NCBI RefSeq assembly: GCF_000014585.1
Contig: NC_008319.1
Span: 2,480,001-2,544,000, forward strand
Length of the DNA stretch: 64,000 nt
Source: Synechococcus sp. CC9311
Lineage (GTDB): Bacteria; Cyanobacteriota; Cyanobacteriia; PCC-6307; Cyanobiaceae
Direction of reading: 5' to 3'
Shown: piece after piece, positions 37,432 to 46,322 of the stretch
Layout: each line of letters begins with the position of its first letter
How positions within the stretch are numbered: position 1 is the stretch's first letter
Position numbers and translations under genes: made by a program
Notes under the pieces: generated by a model
What the model saw: only the letters and a program-made list of their open reading frames with translations
What the model was told of the DNA's origin: nothing
Databases searched by the model: none

Positions 37432-38691
37432 ATGACAGAACCAAATAAACAGCCACCCCCAAAGAGCCGTAACACCGGTACCAATCCCATCGGCAATCTT
37501 GTCCGCCAAGCCCAGAACAAACTCGAAAGCAGCGTCAGCACTGGTGTTCACAACGAAGCTGTCCTCCAGCAAAGTCAGGTTTGGGTCAAAGCGGTGACCT
37601 GGAGCTTGATCGGTACAACCGTCTTTTTCATCGGCTGGCTGGGCATTGCCCGCACCGAAGAGGTGGTGGTGGCCACAGGCAAACTCGAACCGGTGGGCAA
37701 CGTCAAAGAGATGCGGATCCCAGCAGGCGCAGTGGTCGAAGAAATTCTGGTGAAAAGCGGTGAACGTGTGATCAAAGACCAGGCGCTGATTCGCCTTGAT
37801 CAGGAGAGCACAGCCGAACAACTGAAGTCTCTCGAACAAGGTGTCAAGGAGAAAACATCCCAAATCATGCAGAAACAGGAGCAACTCTCCCTGAAAAAAA
37901 TGGAGCGCAAGCGCACGCTAGATCTCAATCGTGAGCAACTTTCAACCACCGGCAACAATTTGGATCTTGAAAGCCAGATTCTTGATCGGCTTCAAGGCTT
38001 AGCAAGAGAAGGAGCCGCACCTGATATCCAGTACCTGCAGCAACGCAACAAAGTGGCTGGACTAAAAGGAGAGTTGATCCAGTTAGAGATTGAAGGTAAA
38101 CGCCAGATCAATCAGATCAATCAACAAATCGAACAATTAAACGCCGAACTGGCAGGACTCCGCAGTGAACGCGCTCAGCTCAATGCGAACCTCACCGAAG
38201 TAAGGGTAACCAACAAAAATCAAATCCTTCGGGCTCCAGTGAGTGGCATCGTTTTTGATTTAAAGTTGAACAACCCTGGGTATATCTCTCAGGCCCAATC
38301 ATCCCAGGCTGTATTGAAGGTTGTGCCCTTCAATACGCTGGAAGCTGATGTTGAAATTCCGAGCAACAAAATCGGATTCGTGCGCATTGGGCAGCAAGCC
38401 GATATCAGCATTGACTCCTTTCCTGCCAGCGATTTTGGAGTGCTGGAGGGCAAAGTCCTTTCTGTAGGATCAGATGCTCTCCCACCAGATCAACAGCAAA
38501 TGCGTCAGGGATATTCCTACCCTGCAGTGATTAAATTAGATAGCCAACAGTTGAAGATTAAAAATGGCAAAACATTGCCGCTACAGGTAGGGATGTCGCT
38601 AACAGCAAACATCAAATTACGTAGCGTTAGTTATCTACAACTTCTTCTAAATACGTTTCGAAGCAAAACCGATTCCTTGAGAGAGCTCTAA
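37432..38691 (+). CDS. HlyD-type membrane fusion protein
   Basis: The 419-residue adaptor starts 2 bases after the exporter gene. It has one N-terminal membrane segment (about residues 56-76, WSLIGTTVFFIGWLGIA), a lipoyl-like half with TGKLEPVGNVKEMRIPAG, long coiled coils (about 135-260) and the RAPVSGIVFDLKL block where the second half closes the barrel. It would bridge the inner-membrane ABC exporter to an outer-membrane TolC-type channel, which is not in this window. The gene ends 4 bases from the convergent ecotin gene. Confidence 0.92.
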   Translation: MTEPNKQPPPKSRNTGTNPIGNLVRQAQNKLESSVSTGVHNEAVLQQSQVWVKAVTWSLIGTTVFFIGWLGIARTEEVVVATGKLEPVGNVKEMRIPAGAVVEEILVKSGERVIKDQALIRLDQESTAEQLKSLEQGVKEKTSQIMQKQEQLSLKKMERKRTLDLNREQLSTTGNNLDLESQILDRLQGLAREGAAPDIQYLQQRNKVAGLKGELIQLEIEGKRQINQINQQIEQLNAELAGLRSERAQLNANLTEVRVTNKNQILRAPVSGIVFDLKLNNPGYISQAQSSQAVLKVVPFNTLEADVEIPSNKIGFVRIGQQADISIDSFPASDFGVLEGKVLSVGSDALPPDQQQMRQGYSYPAVIKLDSQQLKIKNGKTLPLQVGMSLTANIKLRSVSYLQLLLNTFRSKTDSLREL

Positions 38692-38695
38692 GACA

Positions 38696-39217
38696 TCAAA
38701 GCCTCACGGCTTCCTGCTGACGCGTCTCAGCTTTCCAAACTCTCCAGCGCAACTCCACCCCATCGGGCAGATCCACCACAACCGGCCAAGACGCGTTGTA
38801 GGGAATCAAATAGGGCTGCTTCCCAAGGGACAAGAAAGATTTGCCTTTTGCTTGTTCCGAATTGCAAGCCATGCGCGTACTCAGCACAAGCACTGGCCCA
38901 CTTACTTCAAACAAGGCCTTTCCAGAGGCTTGAGGGAGTCGCTGCATTGATAAAGACGGACCCGACAAGCGTTTGACATTGCAGTCCATCTCCACCTCCT
39001 TCCCCACGATCAACTGGACGCGCCAATCGAGTGGATGGGGCGAAATCAGCGCGTCGTCACTCTTCGGGAGAAGGCCCGAGGGCTGAATGACCCAACGCTT
39101 CAGACCTTGCTTGGGTGCTGGATAACCACTCAGGTCAAGACGGGGAATCGCAACAGCAGGAGCTGAAGCAGCAACCATCAGCAGCGGCAATGCCAGCCTC
39201 AAGAATCCCAAGCCCAT
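38696..39217 (-). CDS. Ecotin-type serine protease inhibitor
   Basis: From ATG 39217 the product has 173 residues with a Sec signal peptide ([19 protein letters not shown]). The mature part matches ecotin (inhibitor family I11): [14 protein letters not shown], a [12 protein letters not shown] block, then STRMAC, and finally a [19 protein letters not shown] block. The paired Cys (DCN and MAC) form ecotin's disulfide. In E. coli ecotin the reactive loop reads STMMAC with Met as P1; here the P1 position is Arg (STR-MAC), which should favour trypsin-like enzymes. It would act in the periplasm against exogenous proteases. ATG 39223 is an alternative start. It is divergent from queC. Confidence 0.88.
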
Positions 39218-39248
39218 GGTCATACCCCTACGGCAACAGAATGCAAGC

Positions 39249-39929
39249 ATGACCGATTCCACCGCGATTGCCCTGCTCTCGGGAGGGCTTGATTCCGCAA
39301 CGGCTGCTGCTTTGGCCATCAAGTCAGGCTTCCGCGTGATTGGCCTCTCTTTTGATTACGGCCAGCGCCATCGAAGGGAGCTTGATGCCGCCGTAGAAAT
39401 CGCTAAAGCTCTGAACCTGGCTGAACATCACACCATCAACGTGGATTTGGCGATGTGGGGAGGCTCCTCACTCACCGATCACGCCCAAACCCTTCCCACC
39501 AGCGGCGTTGAGACGAGCATCATCCCGAATACGTATGTTCCTGGGCGAAACACCGTGTTTATTGCGATCGGACTCAGCCTTGCCGAAGCGCGGGGTGCCG
39601 ATCGACTAGTGCTGGGGGTGAATGCCGTGGACTACTCGGGCTATCCCGACTGCCGGCCCGATTATCTGGAGGCATTTCAGGATCTCGCAGACCTCAGCAG
39701 CCGTGCTGGACGTGAAGGCCATGGTCCAAAGCTATGGGCACCACTTGTGGAGTGGAGTAAACAGCAAATTGCAGAAGAAGCACTACATCTAGGAATTCCC
39801 ATCGAACGCACCTGGAGTTGCTACAGCGGAGGCGACGTGCCCTGTGGTGTCTGCGACAGCTGCCGCATTCGTGATGAAGCGCTGCTCGCCGCCGGACGGC
39901 CAGACCTATGCAGCCCAGGCCGTCCATGA
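39249..39929 (+). CDS. queC: 7-cyano-7-deazaguanine synthase (QueC)
   Basis: A 226-residue protein from the ATG at 39249 ([10 protein letters not shown]). The PP-loop ATP motif is [10 protein letters not shown] (about residues 9-18). The C-terminal zinc site is CPxGxCDSC-like ([15 protein letters not shown], near 200-214). [11 protein letters not shown] and [17 protein letters not shown] are typical QueC blocks. It converts 7-carboxy-7-deazaguanine to preQ0, the step after QueE. The stop overlaps the next start by four bases (ATGA), linking it to pabB and pabC although the pathways differ; both start from GTP-derived pterins. Confidence 0.95.
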
Positions 39930-41269
39930 ACTCCAATCAAGCCGGCAGCCAAAAACTGATTCGCAGCAAGCATCCCTGGATCGAACCGGATTCAGTCGCA
40001 CAAGCGCTAGCCGAAGAGCATGGCGAGGCTGGCCTGATTTGGTTAGACGGGGATGCCAGCGACCTGGGGCGTTGGCTCACCTTGGCAGCTGACCCTCTCG
40101 AGCAACGTTGTTGCCGGGGATTGCCTGGAGAAGCTGGAGCCACCAATCCGTTTGAAGCTCTGCGCTCGCTCGATCCGGGGCACTGGACGGGCTGGCTTAG
40201 TTACGACGCCGCCGCCTGGCTCGAACCCACAAACGCCTGGAGAAGCGATGCGATAGCGAGTCTTTGGATCGGGCGCCACGATCCCGTTTTGCGCTTTGAC
40301 CTACAACAACGGGAGCTGTGGATTGAGGGGCGTGATCCCAAGCGCCATGCCGCAATGGAGCGCTGGATACTGGGACTAAGTGAACAATTCAACCGAAGCC
40401 CAAACGCACTCCCCAAACCCAAACCCCTGCATACCGCTTGGGTACGCCACAGCGACAGGCAGGCTTATGCCAAGGGCGTCGAGCGAATCCGCGAACTGAT
40501 CGCGATGGGGGATCTCTTTCAAGCCAATCTCACCAGTTGCTCCAGCACAACGTTGCAGGAATCGATCAACAATCTGGAGCTCTTTCGACGCTTGCGTCGA
40601 GCCTGTCCGGCACCCTTTGCCGGTCTAGTCGTTGCCGGCGGTGAAGCCAATGGTGAAGCCCTCCTATCCACATCGCCGGAACGCTTCATGGAAGTGCTGC
40701 CCAATGGTGCTGTTCAAACAAGGCCCATTAAGGGAACACGCCCTCGAGATTCCGATCCAAAACGGGATTCCGATCAAGCCGCTGAATTGGTTTGCAGCGA
40801 AAAAGACCGTGCCGAAAACGTGATGATCGTCGACTTGCTGCGCAATGACCTCGGCAGGGTCTGCGTGCCTGGGAGCGTCGATGTTCCTCAACTGGTCCAT
40901 CTCGAAAGCTACGCCCGCGTCCATCACCTCACCTCAGTTGTTAACGGCCAACTCAGGGACGGACTGAACTGGGTGGATCTGTTAGAAGCGAGCTGGCCTG
41001 GGGGTTCGATTAGCGGCGCACCAAAACTGAGGGCATGCCAAAGGCTCCAGGAATTAGAACCCAAAGGTCGAGGCCCCTACTGCGGTTCCTTGCTCACGCT
41101 GAACTGGGATGGGCGTTTCGACAGCAATATTTTGATTCGCACCGTTCTACGCAAAAACAATGAACTTCGGGTGCATGCAGGCTGCGGAATCGTTGCCGAC
41201 TCGGATCCTCAGGCAGAAGCCGATGAACTGGACTGGAAATTGCTGCCACTTTTAGAGGCATTGGAGTGA
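39926..41269 (+). CDS. pabB: Aminodeoxychorismate synthase component I
   Basis: A 447-residue chorismate-using enzyme from ATG 39926, which overlaps the queC stop. The N-terminal part is variable ([13 protein letters not shown]). The C-terminal half carries the chorismate-binding blocks [18 protein letters not shown] (about 265-273) and [14 protein letters not shown] (about 353-366), plus [19 protein letters not shown]. These also occur in anthranilate synthase TrpE. The directly overlapping PabC-like aminotransferase class IV gene makes p-aminobenzoate synthesis for folate the better reading. The glutaminase partner is not adjacent. Confidence 0.88.
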   Translation: MNSNQAGSQKLIRSKHPWIEPDSVAQALAEEHGEAGLIWLDGDASDLGRWLTLAADPLEQRCCRGLPGEAGATNPFEALRSLDPGHWTGWLSYDAAAWLEPTNAWRSDAIASLWIGRHDPVLRFDLQQRELWIEGRDPKRHAAMERWILGLSEQFNRSPNALPKPKPLHTAWVRHSDRQAYAKGVERIRELIAMGDLFQANLTSCSSTTLQESINNLELFRRLRRACPAPFAGLVVAGGEANGEALLSTSPERFMEVLPNGAVQTRPIKGTRPRDSDPKRDSDQAAELVCSEKDRAENVMIVDLLRNDLGRVCVPGSVDVPQLVHLESYARVHHLTSVVNGQLRDGLNWVDLLEASWPGGSISGAPKLRACQRLQELEPKGRGPYCGSLLTLNWDGRFDSNILIRTVLRKNNELRVHAGCGIVADSDPQAEADELDWKLLPLLEALE

Positions 41270-42132
41270 CAGCATCTCAGCCACAACACGCCATCGCCTG
41301 GCTCAATGGAACGTGGGGGCGGCCTGCAGAGCTGGCTCTGCCACTCAGCGACCGGGGGCTACAGCTCGCCGATGGACTGTTCGAAACGATCCTCATCCAT
41401 CACAACCGTCCCTGCTTGTTAGACGCACACCTCAGTCGATGGGACGACAGTTCTGATCTTTTAGGAATGGCGCCACCCCCAAAAAGGCCATGGTTGGAAC
41501 CATTGATTCAAGAAGCGATTCAACGGCTTGGGCTTGAGCACGGAGAGGGCGCCCTGCGCCTGAACTGGAGTCGAGGCGATGGAAGCAAGCGAGGGATTGG
41601 ACTCGATCACAACTCAGCCGACCCCTCCAGGCATCGCTTTTGGATGACATTGCAAACTCATACGCCAACGTTCGAGTCCGTACGCACATGGATCAGTCGT
41701 CATGAATATCGGCAGGCATCAAGCCTGATGAGCCGATGCAAAACCTTTTCCTATGGACAAGCGATTCAAGTGCGCCGGGAGGCTCAACAGAGGGGGGCTG
41801 AGGATGGATTGATGCTCAGCACCAATGGCTATCTGTGCTGCGGGAGCAGCGCCAATCTTGTGATGGAACGCCATGGCCAGTGGCTCACACCACCCTTGAG
41901 CGATGGCTGCCTACCTGGAGTGATGAGGGGTGAAGCGCTCAAGAAGGGACTCCTGAAAGAGCAGTCGCTTGCAGCAGAACCGCAACCGGGTGACCAATGG
42001 TTATTAATCAACAGTCTTGGCTGCAGGACGATCAGCCAAGTGAATGGCAAACCACTCGCAAACAGAGGAAACGCAGAAGCCCTCTGGAGATCCTTAGTGC
42101 CATCTCATTCTGAGAAATCATTGCCATCCTGA
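41266..42132 (+). CDS. pabC: Aminotransferase class IV, probable aminodeoxychorismate lyase
   Basis: The 288-residue protein starts at GTG 41266, overlapping the pabB stop (GTGA). Class IV fold blocks are SDRGLQLADGLFETI (about residues 27-41), RCKTFSYGQA with the PLP-binding Lys (about 153-162), and GCLPGVMRGE near 217. PabC releases pyruvate from aminodeoxychorismate to give p-aminobenzoate, matching its neighbour. Branched-chain or D-amino acid aminotransferases share the fold, so the call leans on the operon. It ends 14 bases before the permease gene. Confidence 0.85.
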   Translation: MTASQPQHAIAWLNGTWGRPAELALPLSDRGLQLADGLFETILIHHNRPCLLDAHLSRWDDSSDLLGMAPPPKRPWLEPLIQEAIQRLGLEHGEGALRLNWSRGDGSKRGIGLDHNSADPSRHRFWMTLQTHTPTFESVRTWISRHEYRQASSLMSRCKTFSYGQAIQVRREAQQRGAEDGLMLSTNGYLCCGSSANLVMERHGQWLTPPLSDGCLPGVMRGEALKKGLLKEQSLAAEPQPGDQWLLINSLGCRTISQVNGKPLANRGNAEALWRSLVPSHSEKSLPS

Positions 42133-42146
42133 GCCCAACAGGACCA

Positions 42147-43751
42147 ATGGGCGGAATGGAATTACGGCGTGACTTAAGCCTCACAAGCCTCACCCTGACC
42201 GTCGTCACCGGAACCATTGGCTCGGGATGGTTGTTTGCCTCCTACTACGCCGCCCGCATAGCTGGACCCGCAAGCCTGCCCGCCTGGATCCTCGGAGGAG
42301 TGATTTCCTTCCTTCTTGCCCTGGTGTTTGCGGAGCTGGGCTCACTCATCAACAGTTCCGGGGCATTGGCCCAGGTACCACTACTAAGTCACGGTCGCTT
42401 GTCGGGATTTATCGGTGGCTGGAGCATCTGGATCAGCTATCTGTGCGTGCCAACGATCGAGCTGTTAGCAATGCTCGATTATCTCGATAGCAGTCTTCCC
42501 TGGCTCACACAGGATCGGAACGGCACGCAAATCCTCAGCGGCGCCGGTCTGGCTGTCGCCATCGTGTTGATGGTGTTTTTCACCTGGATCAACCTCAACG
42601 GCATTAAGGGGTTGGCCCGATGGATCAATAGCCTCACGATCTGGAAGTTAATCGTGCCCCTGCTGGTGGCAGGTGTGTTGATGCTGCTCAGTCAGCACTG
42701 GGGGAATCTGAGCATCCCAGTCACAATCGGCAGCGACCCATCTGCGATCAAAGCTGGCACCGGCACAGAACTTGTGAATGCCGTAGGAAGCGGAGGCATC
42801 CTTTTTTGCCTCCTTGGCTTCCGCACAGCCGTTGACCTCGCGGGAGAAGCGCGCAACCCCCAACGCAACGTGCCACTAGCGATGGGACTTGGGCTAGGCA
42901 TCAGCCTGCTGATTTACCTCGTTCTTCAATGGTCTTTGCTGGTGAGCGTGCCACCGGAAGCCCTCCAGCAAGGCTGGTCCCAACTAAGCCTCAGCCAAAA
43001 TGGCGGCCCACTTGCAGCCATCGCCGTTGGTCTTGGACTCGGCTGGATGGTGGTGCTGTTACTCATCGACGCAGCACTCTCCCCCAGCACAACGGCGATG
43101 GCCTATCTAGGGGTATCGGCTCGGGTGAGCTGGATGATGGGTCGCTGCAAACTGCTCCCTGAGTCTCTGGGTCGAGTTAATAGACATGGTGTTCCGGATC
43201 TTGCCGTCGTCAGCAGTTTGGTGGTGGGCTGCGCCCTGTTCTTGATCGGCCCAGGCTGGCAACAGGTTGTGGCTTTTCTCACAGCAGCCCAGATGATCGC
43301 CCTAGCCATGGGACCAGCAAGCTTGTTGGCCCTACGCCAACAACTCCCCAAGCAGCAAGGACATTTTCGGATTCCATGTGCCACCGCACTCAGTGCCCTG
43401 GCTTTCGTGATGGCGACATGGGCGACGAACTGGTGCGGACGCACGGCGTTGGAGGGTGCGGTGCTCGCCATCGGAATCCCAAGCCTGCTGTTTTCTCTTC
43501 ACAACTGGAGAAAACGCCAGCCAATTGAAACCAAAGCAGGGCTTTGGTGGGGGCTCTATTTAGGACTTCTTGTTTTAGATATGGAGTTATTCAGCAAAGG
43601 GCAACCCCTGGAGCTCTCGAATCTGGCCCATCTCGCAGTGTTAGCGGGTATGGCACTTTTGGTGCTGCCGATCGCGGTCAGCACCGCTTTGCCTGAAGTA
43701 TCACCCCACGCACTCACACACTTAGGAAACGATCTACAACCTGCTGACTGA
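42147..43751 (+). CDS. APC-superfamily amino acid permease
   Basis: The 534-residue membrane protein has about twelve to fourteen hydrophobic segments. The first contains the APC signature TVVTGTIGSGWLFASYYAARIAGPAS (about residues 18-43), a helix-breaking Gly-rich substrate site, and later GFRTAVDLAGEARNPQRNVPLAM (about 224-246). Such proteins import amino acids or polyamines with H+ or Na+. The substrate is not predictable. ATG 42156 is an alternative start. Its 3' end overlaps the end of the convergent urtE by 38 bases, so the coding tails are read on both strands. Confidence 0.88.
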   Translation: MGGMELRRDLSLTSLTLTVVTGTIGSGWLFASYYAARIAGPASLPAWILGGVISFLLALVFAELGSLINSSGALAQVPLLSHGRLSGFIGGWSIWISYLCVPTIELLAMLDYLDSSLPWLTQDRNGTQILSGAGLAVAIVLMVFFTWINLNGIKGLARWINSLTIWKLIVPLLVAGVLMLLSQHWGNLSIPVTIGSDPSAIKAGTGTELVNAVGSGGILFCLLGFRTAVDLAGEARNPQRNVPLAMGLGLGISLLIYLVLQWSLLVSVPPEALQQGWSQLSLSQNGGPLAAIAVGLGLGWMVVLLLIDAALSPSTTAMAYLGVSARVSWMMGRCKLLPESLGRVNRHGVPDLAVVSSLVVGCALFLIGPGWQQVVAFLTAAQMIALAMGPASLLALRQQLPKQQGHFRIPCATALSALAFVMATWATNWCGRTALEGAVLAIGIPSLLFSLHNWRKRQPIETKAGLWWGLYLGLLVLDMELFSKGQPLELSNLAHLAVLAGMALLVLPIAVSTALPEVSPHALTHLGNDLQPAD

Positions 43752-44421
43752 GCTCAGACGTAGAGCCACTGGCCACAATTCCACCGCGCTGCATGGCGTA
43801 ATAACGATCAGCCTGTCGAACAAAATGCAAATGCTGTTCCACAAGCAAAACACCAATACCTTTCTCAGCGATAATTCGTTGAACGGCAGCCTCAATATCC
43901 TGGACAATATTGGGCTGAATACCCTCAGTGGGCTCATCAAGAAGCAACAATTTAGGCTGACCTAAAAGAGCACGAGCGATGGCAAGCTGCTGCTGCTGAC
44001 CACCAGAAAGATCACCACCTTTACGTGAAAGAAACTCCTGGAGAATTGGGAAGAGCTCATAAACAAAAGGATCGATGTGACGATTTCGAGCAAGACCTCC
44101 CGGAAGTGCCTCCATCCCCAACATCAAATTCTCTTCGACAGTCAATTGAGGGATGATTTCTCTGCCCTGAGGTACATAACCGATTCCTGACCTTGCTCTC
44201 CGATGAGGAGGCTGACGCTCCATTCCGTGGCCTTCGAAGACAATCTCACCGGACCGTGGCTTAAGCAAACCGATCAGAGACTTCAGGAGGGTGGTCTTAC
44301 CCACACCATTCCGGCCAATCAGACAGACCATTTCCCCGGCACGAACTCTGAGGTCCACATCTCGAAGAATGTGGCTCTCGCCGTAATAAGTATTAAGGCC
44401 TCGAATTTCAAGCATTGTCAT
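43714..44421 (-). CDS. urtE: Urea ABC transporter ATP-binding protein UrtE
   Basis: The 235-residue ATPase has Walker A GRNGVGKTT (about residues 38-46), signature LSGGQQQQLAIA (about 138-149) and Walker B LLLLDEPTEGIQ (about 158-169). The short LivF-type layout and the GYVPQGREIIPQLTVEENL block are typical of UrtE. It powers high-affinity urea import together with UrtD. Its ATG overlaps the urtD stop (ATGA). The 3' end overlaps the convergent permease gene. Confidence 0.95.
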   Translation of the reverse strand: MTMLEIRGLNTYYGESHILRDVDLRVRAGEMVCLIGRNGVGKTTLLKSLIGLLKPRSGEIVFEGHGMERQPPHRRARSGIGYVPQGREIIPQLTVEENLMLGMEALPGGLARNRHIDPFVYELFPILQEFLSRKGGDLSGGQQQQLAIARALLGQPKLLLLDEPTEGIQPNIVQDIEAAVQRIIAEKGIGVLLVEQHLHFVRQADRYYAMQRGGIVASGSTSELSQQVVDRFLSV

Positions 44422-45191
44422 AGAGCGTCGTCCTCCATCGTTCCCAAATAAACTTCAATCACGCGGGGATCTTGTTGCACTTGGTCCATCGATCCCTCAC
44501 AAAGAACATGGCCCTGATGCAACACCGTCACAGGGCTATCAAGACGACGAATGAATTCCATATCGTGCTCAATCACTAAGACAGTGTGGTCACCAGCTAA
44601 AGACTTCAGCAAGTCAGCCGTAAGATCAGTTTCTTCATCCGTCAGACCAGCAACCGGTTCATCAACCAGCAAGAGGTCTGGATCCTGGCCAACCAACATC
44701 GCAATTTCCAACCACTGCTTCTGTCCATGAGACAGAGATCCTGCTCTCCAGTCGGCACGAGACTGAAGATTAACAATGTTCATTAAATGATGAATTTGGT
44801 CGCGCTGCTCAGCACGAATGCGACCAAACAGCAAAGACCAAGGCTGTTTAGACCGACTAACAGCCAATGCCAAGTTGTCCTGGACAGTCAAATCTTCAAA
44901 CACGCGAGGGCTTTGGAATTTTCGTCCGATTCCAAGTCGAGCAATGCGGTGCTCTGGGATTCCAACCAGAGAGAGACCTTTGAAGAGCACGCCTCCTGAG
45001 CTAGGCGCAACCTTTCCAGTGATGACATCTAGAAACGTGGTCTTCCCAGCACCATTGGGACCGATCACCGCCCGCAGTTCTCCAGGTCGCAAGCTGAGAT
45101 TAAGGTCACGAAGGGCAAGAAAACCATCGAAACTAACCGTGATGTCAGTGAGCTCCAGCAGTGGGCTGGATCCAGAAACGACTCTGCTCAT
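44418..45191 (-). CDS. urtD: Urea ABC transporter ATP-binding protein UrtD
   Basis: The 257-residue LivG-type ATPase has Walker A GPNGAGKTT (about residues 44-52), signature LSHGQKQWLEIA (about 158-169) and Walker B LLLVDEPVAG (about 178-187). VSFDGFLALRDLNLSL near the start and the SLVGIPEHRIARLGIGRKFQ block are typical of UrtD. It overlaps both neighbours by four bases, so translation of urtC-urtD-urtE is probably coupled. Confidence 0.95.
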   Translation of the reverse strand: MSRVVSGSSPLLELTDITVSFDGFLALRDLNLSLRPGELRAVIGPNGAGKTTFLDVITGKVAPSSGGVLFKGLSLVGIPEHRIARLGIGRKFQSPRVFEDLTVQDNLALAVSRSKQPWSLLFGRIRAEQRDQIHHLMNIVNLQSRADWRAGSLSHGQKQWLEIAMLVGQDPDLLLVDEPVAGLTDEETDLTADLLKSLAGDHTVLVIEHDMEFIRRLDSPVTVLHQGHVLCEGSMDQVQQDPRVIEVYLGTMEDDAL

Positions 45192-46318
45192 GACTGCACC
45201 TCCTCATTGCCATCAACTTCAAGTTGTGGATAAGTACCGATGGGGCGAGAAAAGCCCACACGAGACATCAAATTTCTTGGACCTGCTCCACGGAACCAAC
45301 CAATCACACCTTCCGGCAATGCCGTTACCACAAGGATGAACAAACCACCTTGAATAAAAAGCCAGGTTTCTGGCAAAGCCTCACTCACCAAACTTTTGGC
45401 ATACATAATTGAAACGGATCCAAGAATCGCTCCTACTAATGTTCCACGACCACCAACAGCAACCCAAATCACCATTTCAATCGAAAACGGTACAGTCATA
45501 AACTGTGGCGAAACAATACCGGATTGCACTGTGTAGAGCGCACCACCAATACCCGCTAAGCCCCCAGCGATTGCAAACACAATGGTTTTAAACAACGTTG
45601 GGTTATAACCCGTAAAGCGGAGCCTTGGTTCATCATCGCGGATTGCAATCAGAACATTTCCAAAGCGACCACGAACAACCCAACGTAAAAATATCCACAC
45701 CAAGATCACAATTACAGCAGTCAACCAAAAGAAACCGCGTTGCATCTCTGGCGAGCCCAATTCGAGCTGCCCAAACAACACAGTGACATCGGTTTTGAGA
45801 CCATTGGTGCCATTGATTAATTTTTGCTGACCATTGAAGAAATTGAAAAAGACCAACAGAGCAGCCTGGGTCAGAATCGAAAAATAAACCCCCTTAATCC
45901 GATTACGAAATACCAAGTTCCCTAACACACCTGCGAGCAATGCAGGGATCAGCCAAATTGCAACGAGCGTAAACAAAGGCGATCGAAAGGGCTCCCAAAA
46001 CAAAGGCAACCGATCAACCCCATAAAGACTGAAAAATTCCGGAATAGAGTTGGGCATATCGATAGAACTCCTAAGTTGGAGATACATCGCAGCGGCATAA
46101 CCTCCAAGTGCAAAGAAAATTCCCTGTCCAAGACTAAGAAGTCCGGTAAAGCCCCAAATCAAATCAATCCCAAGCGCCACAATCGCTAGCGATAAAAAGC
46201 GACCCAGCAGGTTCAAGCGAAAAACAGGCAGAACCGATGGTGCAGCAACGATTGCCGCAATGATCAACACCCAAACTGTCACGAAGAGCCAGGGGCGTTG
46301 TTGAAAGGAACGCAACAT
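45188..46318 (-). CDS. urtC: Urea ABC transporter permease UrtC
   Basis: From ATG 46318 (MLRSFQQRPWLF) the protein has 376 residues; a longer frame to 46390 would run into the end of urtB. It has about nine to ten membrane segments and the LivM-type loop (IAIRDDEPRLRFTGYNPTLFKTIVFAIAG is its extent, around residues 226-254), which contacts the ATPases. With UrtB it forms the urea channel in the inner membrane. It starts 4 bases after the urtB stop. Confidence 0.94.
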   Translation of the reverse strand: MLRSFQQRPWLFVTVWVLIIAAIVAAPSVLPVFRLNLLGRFLSLAIVALGIDLIWGFTGLLSLGQGIFFALGGYAAAMYLQLRSSIDMPNSIPEFFSLYGVDRLPLFWEPFRSPLFTLVAIWLIPALLAGVLGNLVFRNRIKGVYFSILTQAALLVFFNFFNGQQKLINGTNGLKTDVTVLFGQLELGSPEMQRGFFWLTAVIVILVWIFLRWVVRGRFGNVLIAIRDDEPRLRFTGYNPTLFKTIVFAIAGGLAGIGGALYTVQSGIVSPQFMTVPFSIEMVIWVAVGGRGTLVGAILGSVSIMYAKSLVSEALPETWLFIQGGLFILVVTALPEGVIGWFRGAGPRNLMSRVGFSRPIGTYPQLEVDGNEEVQS

Positions 46319-46322
46319 CAGT

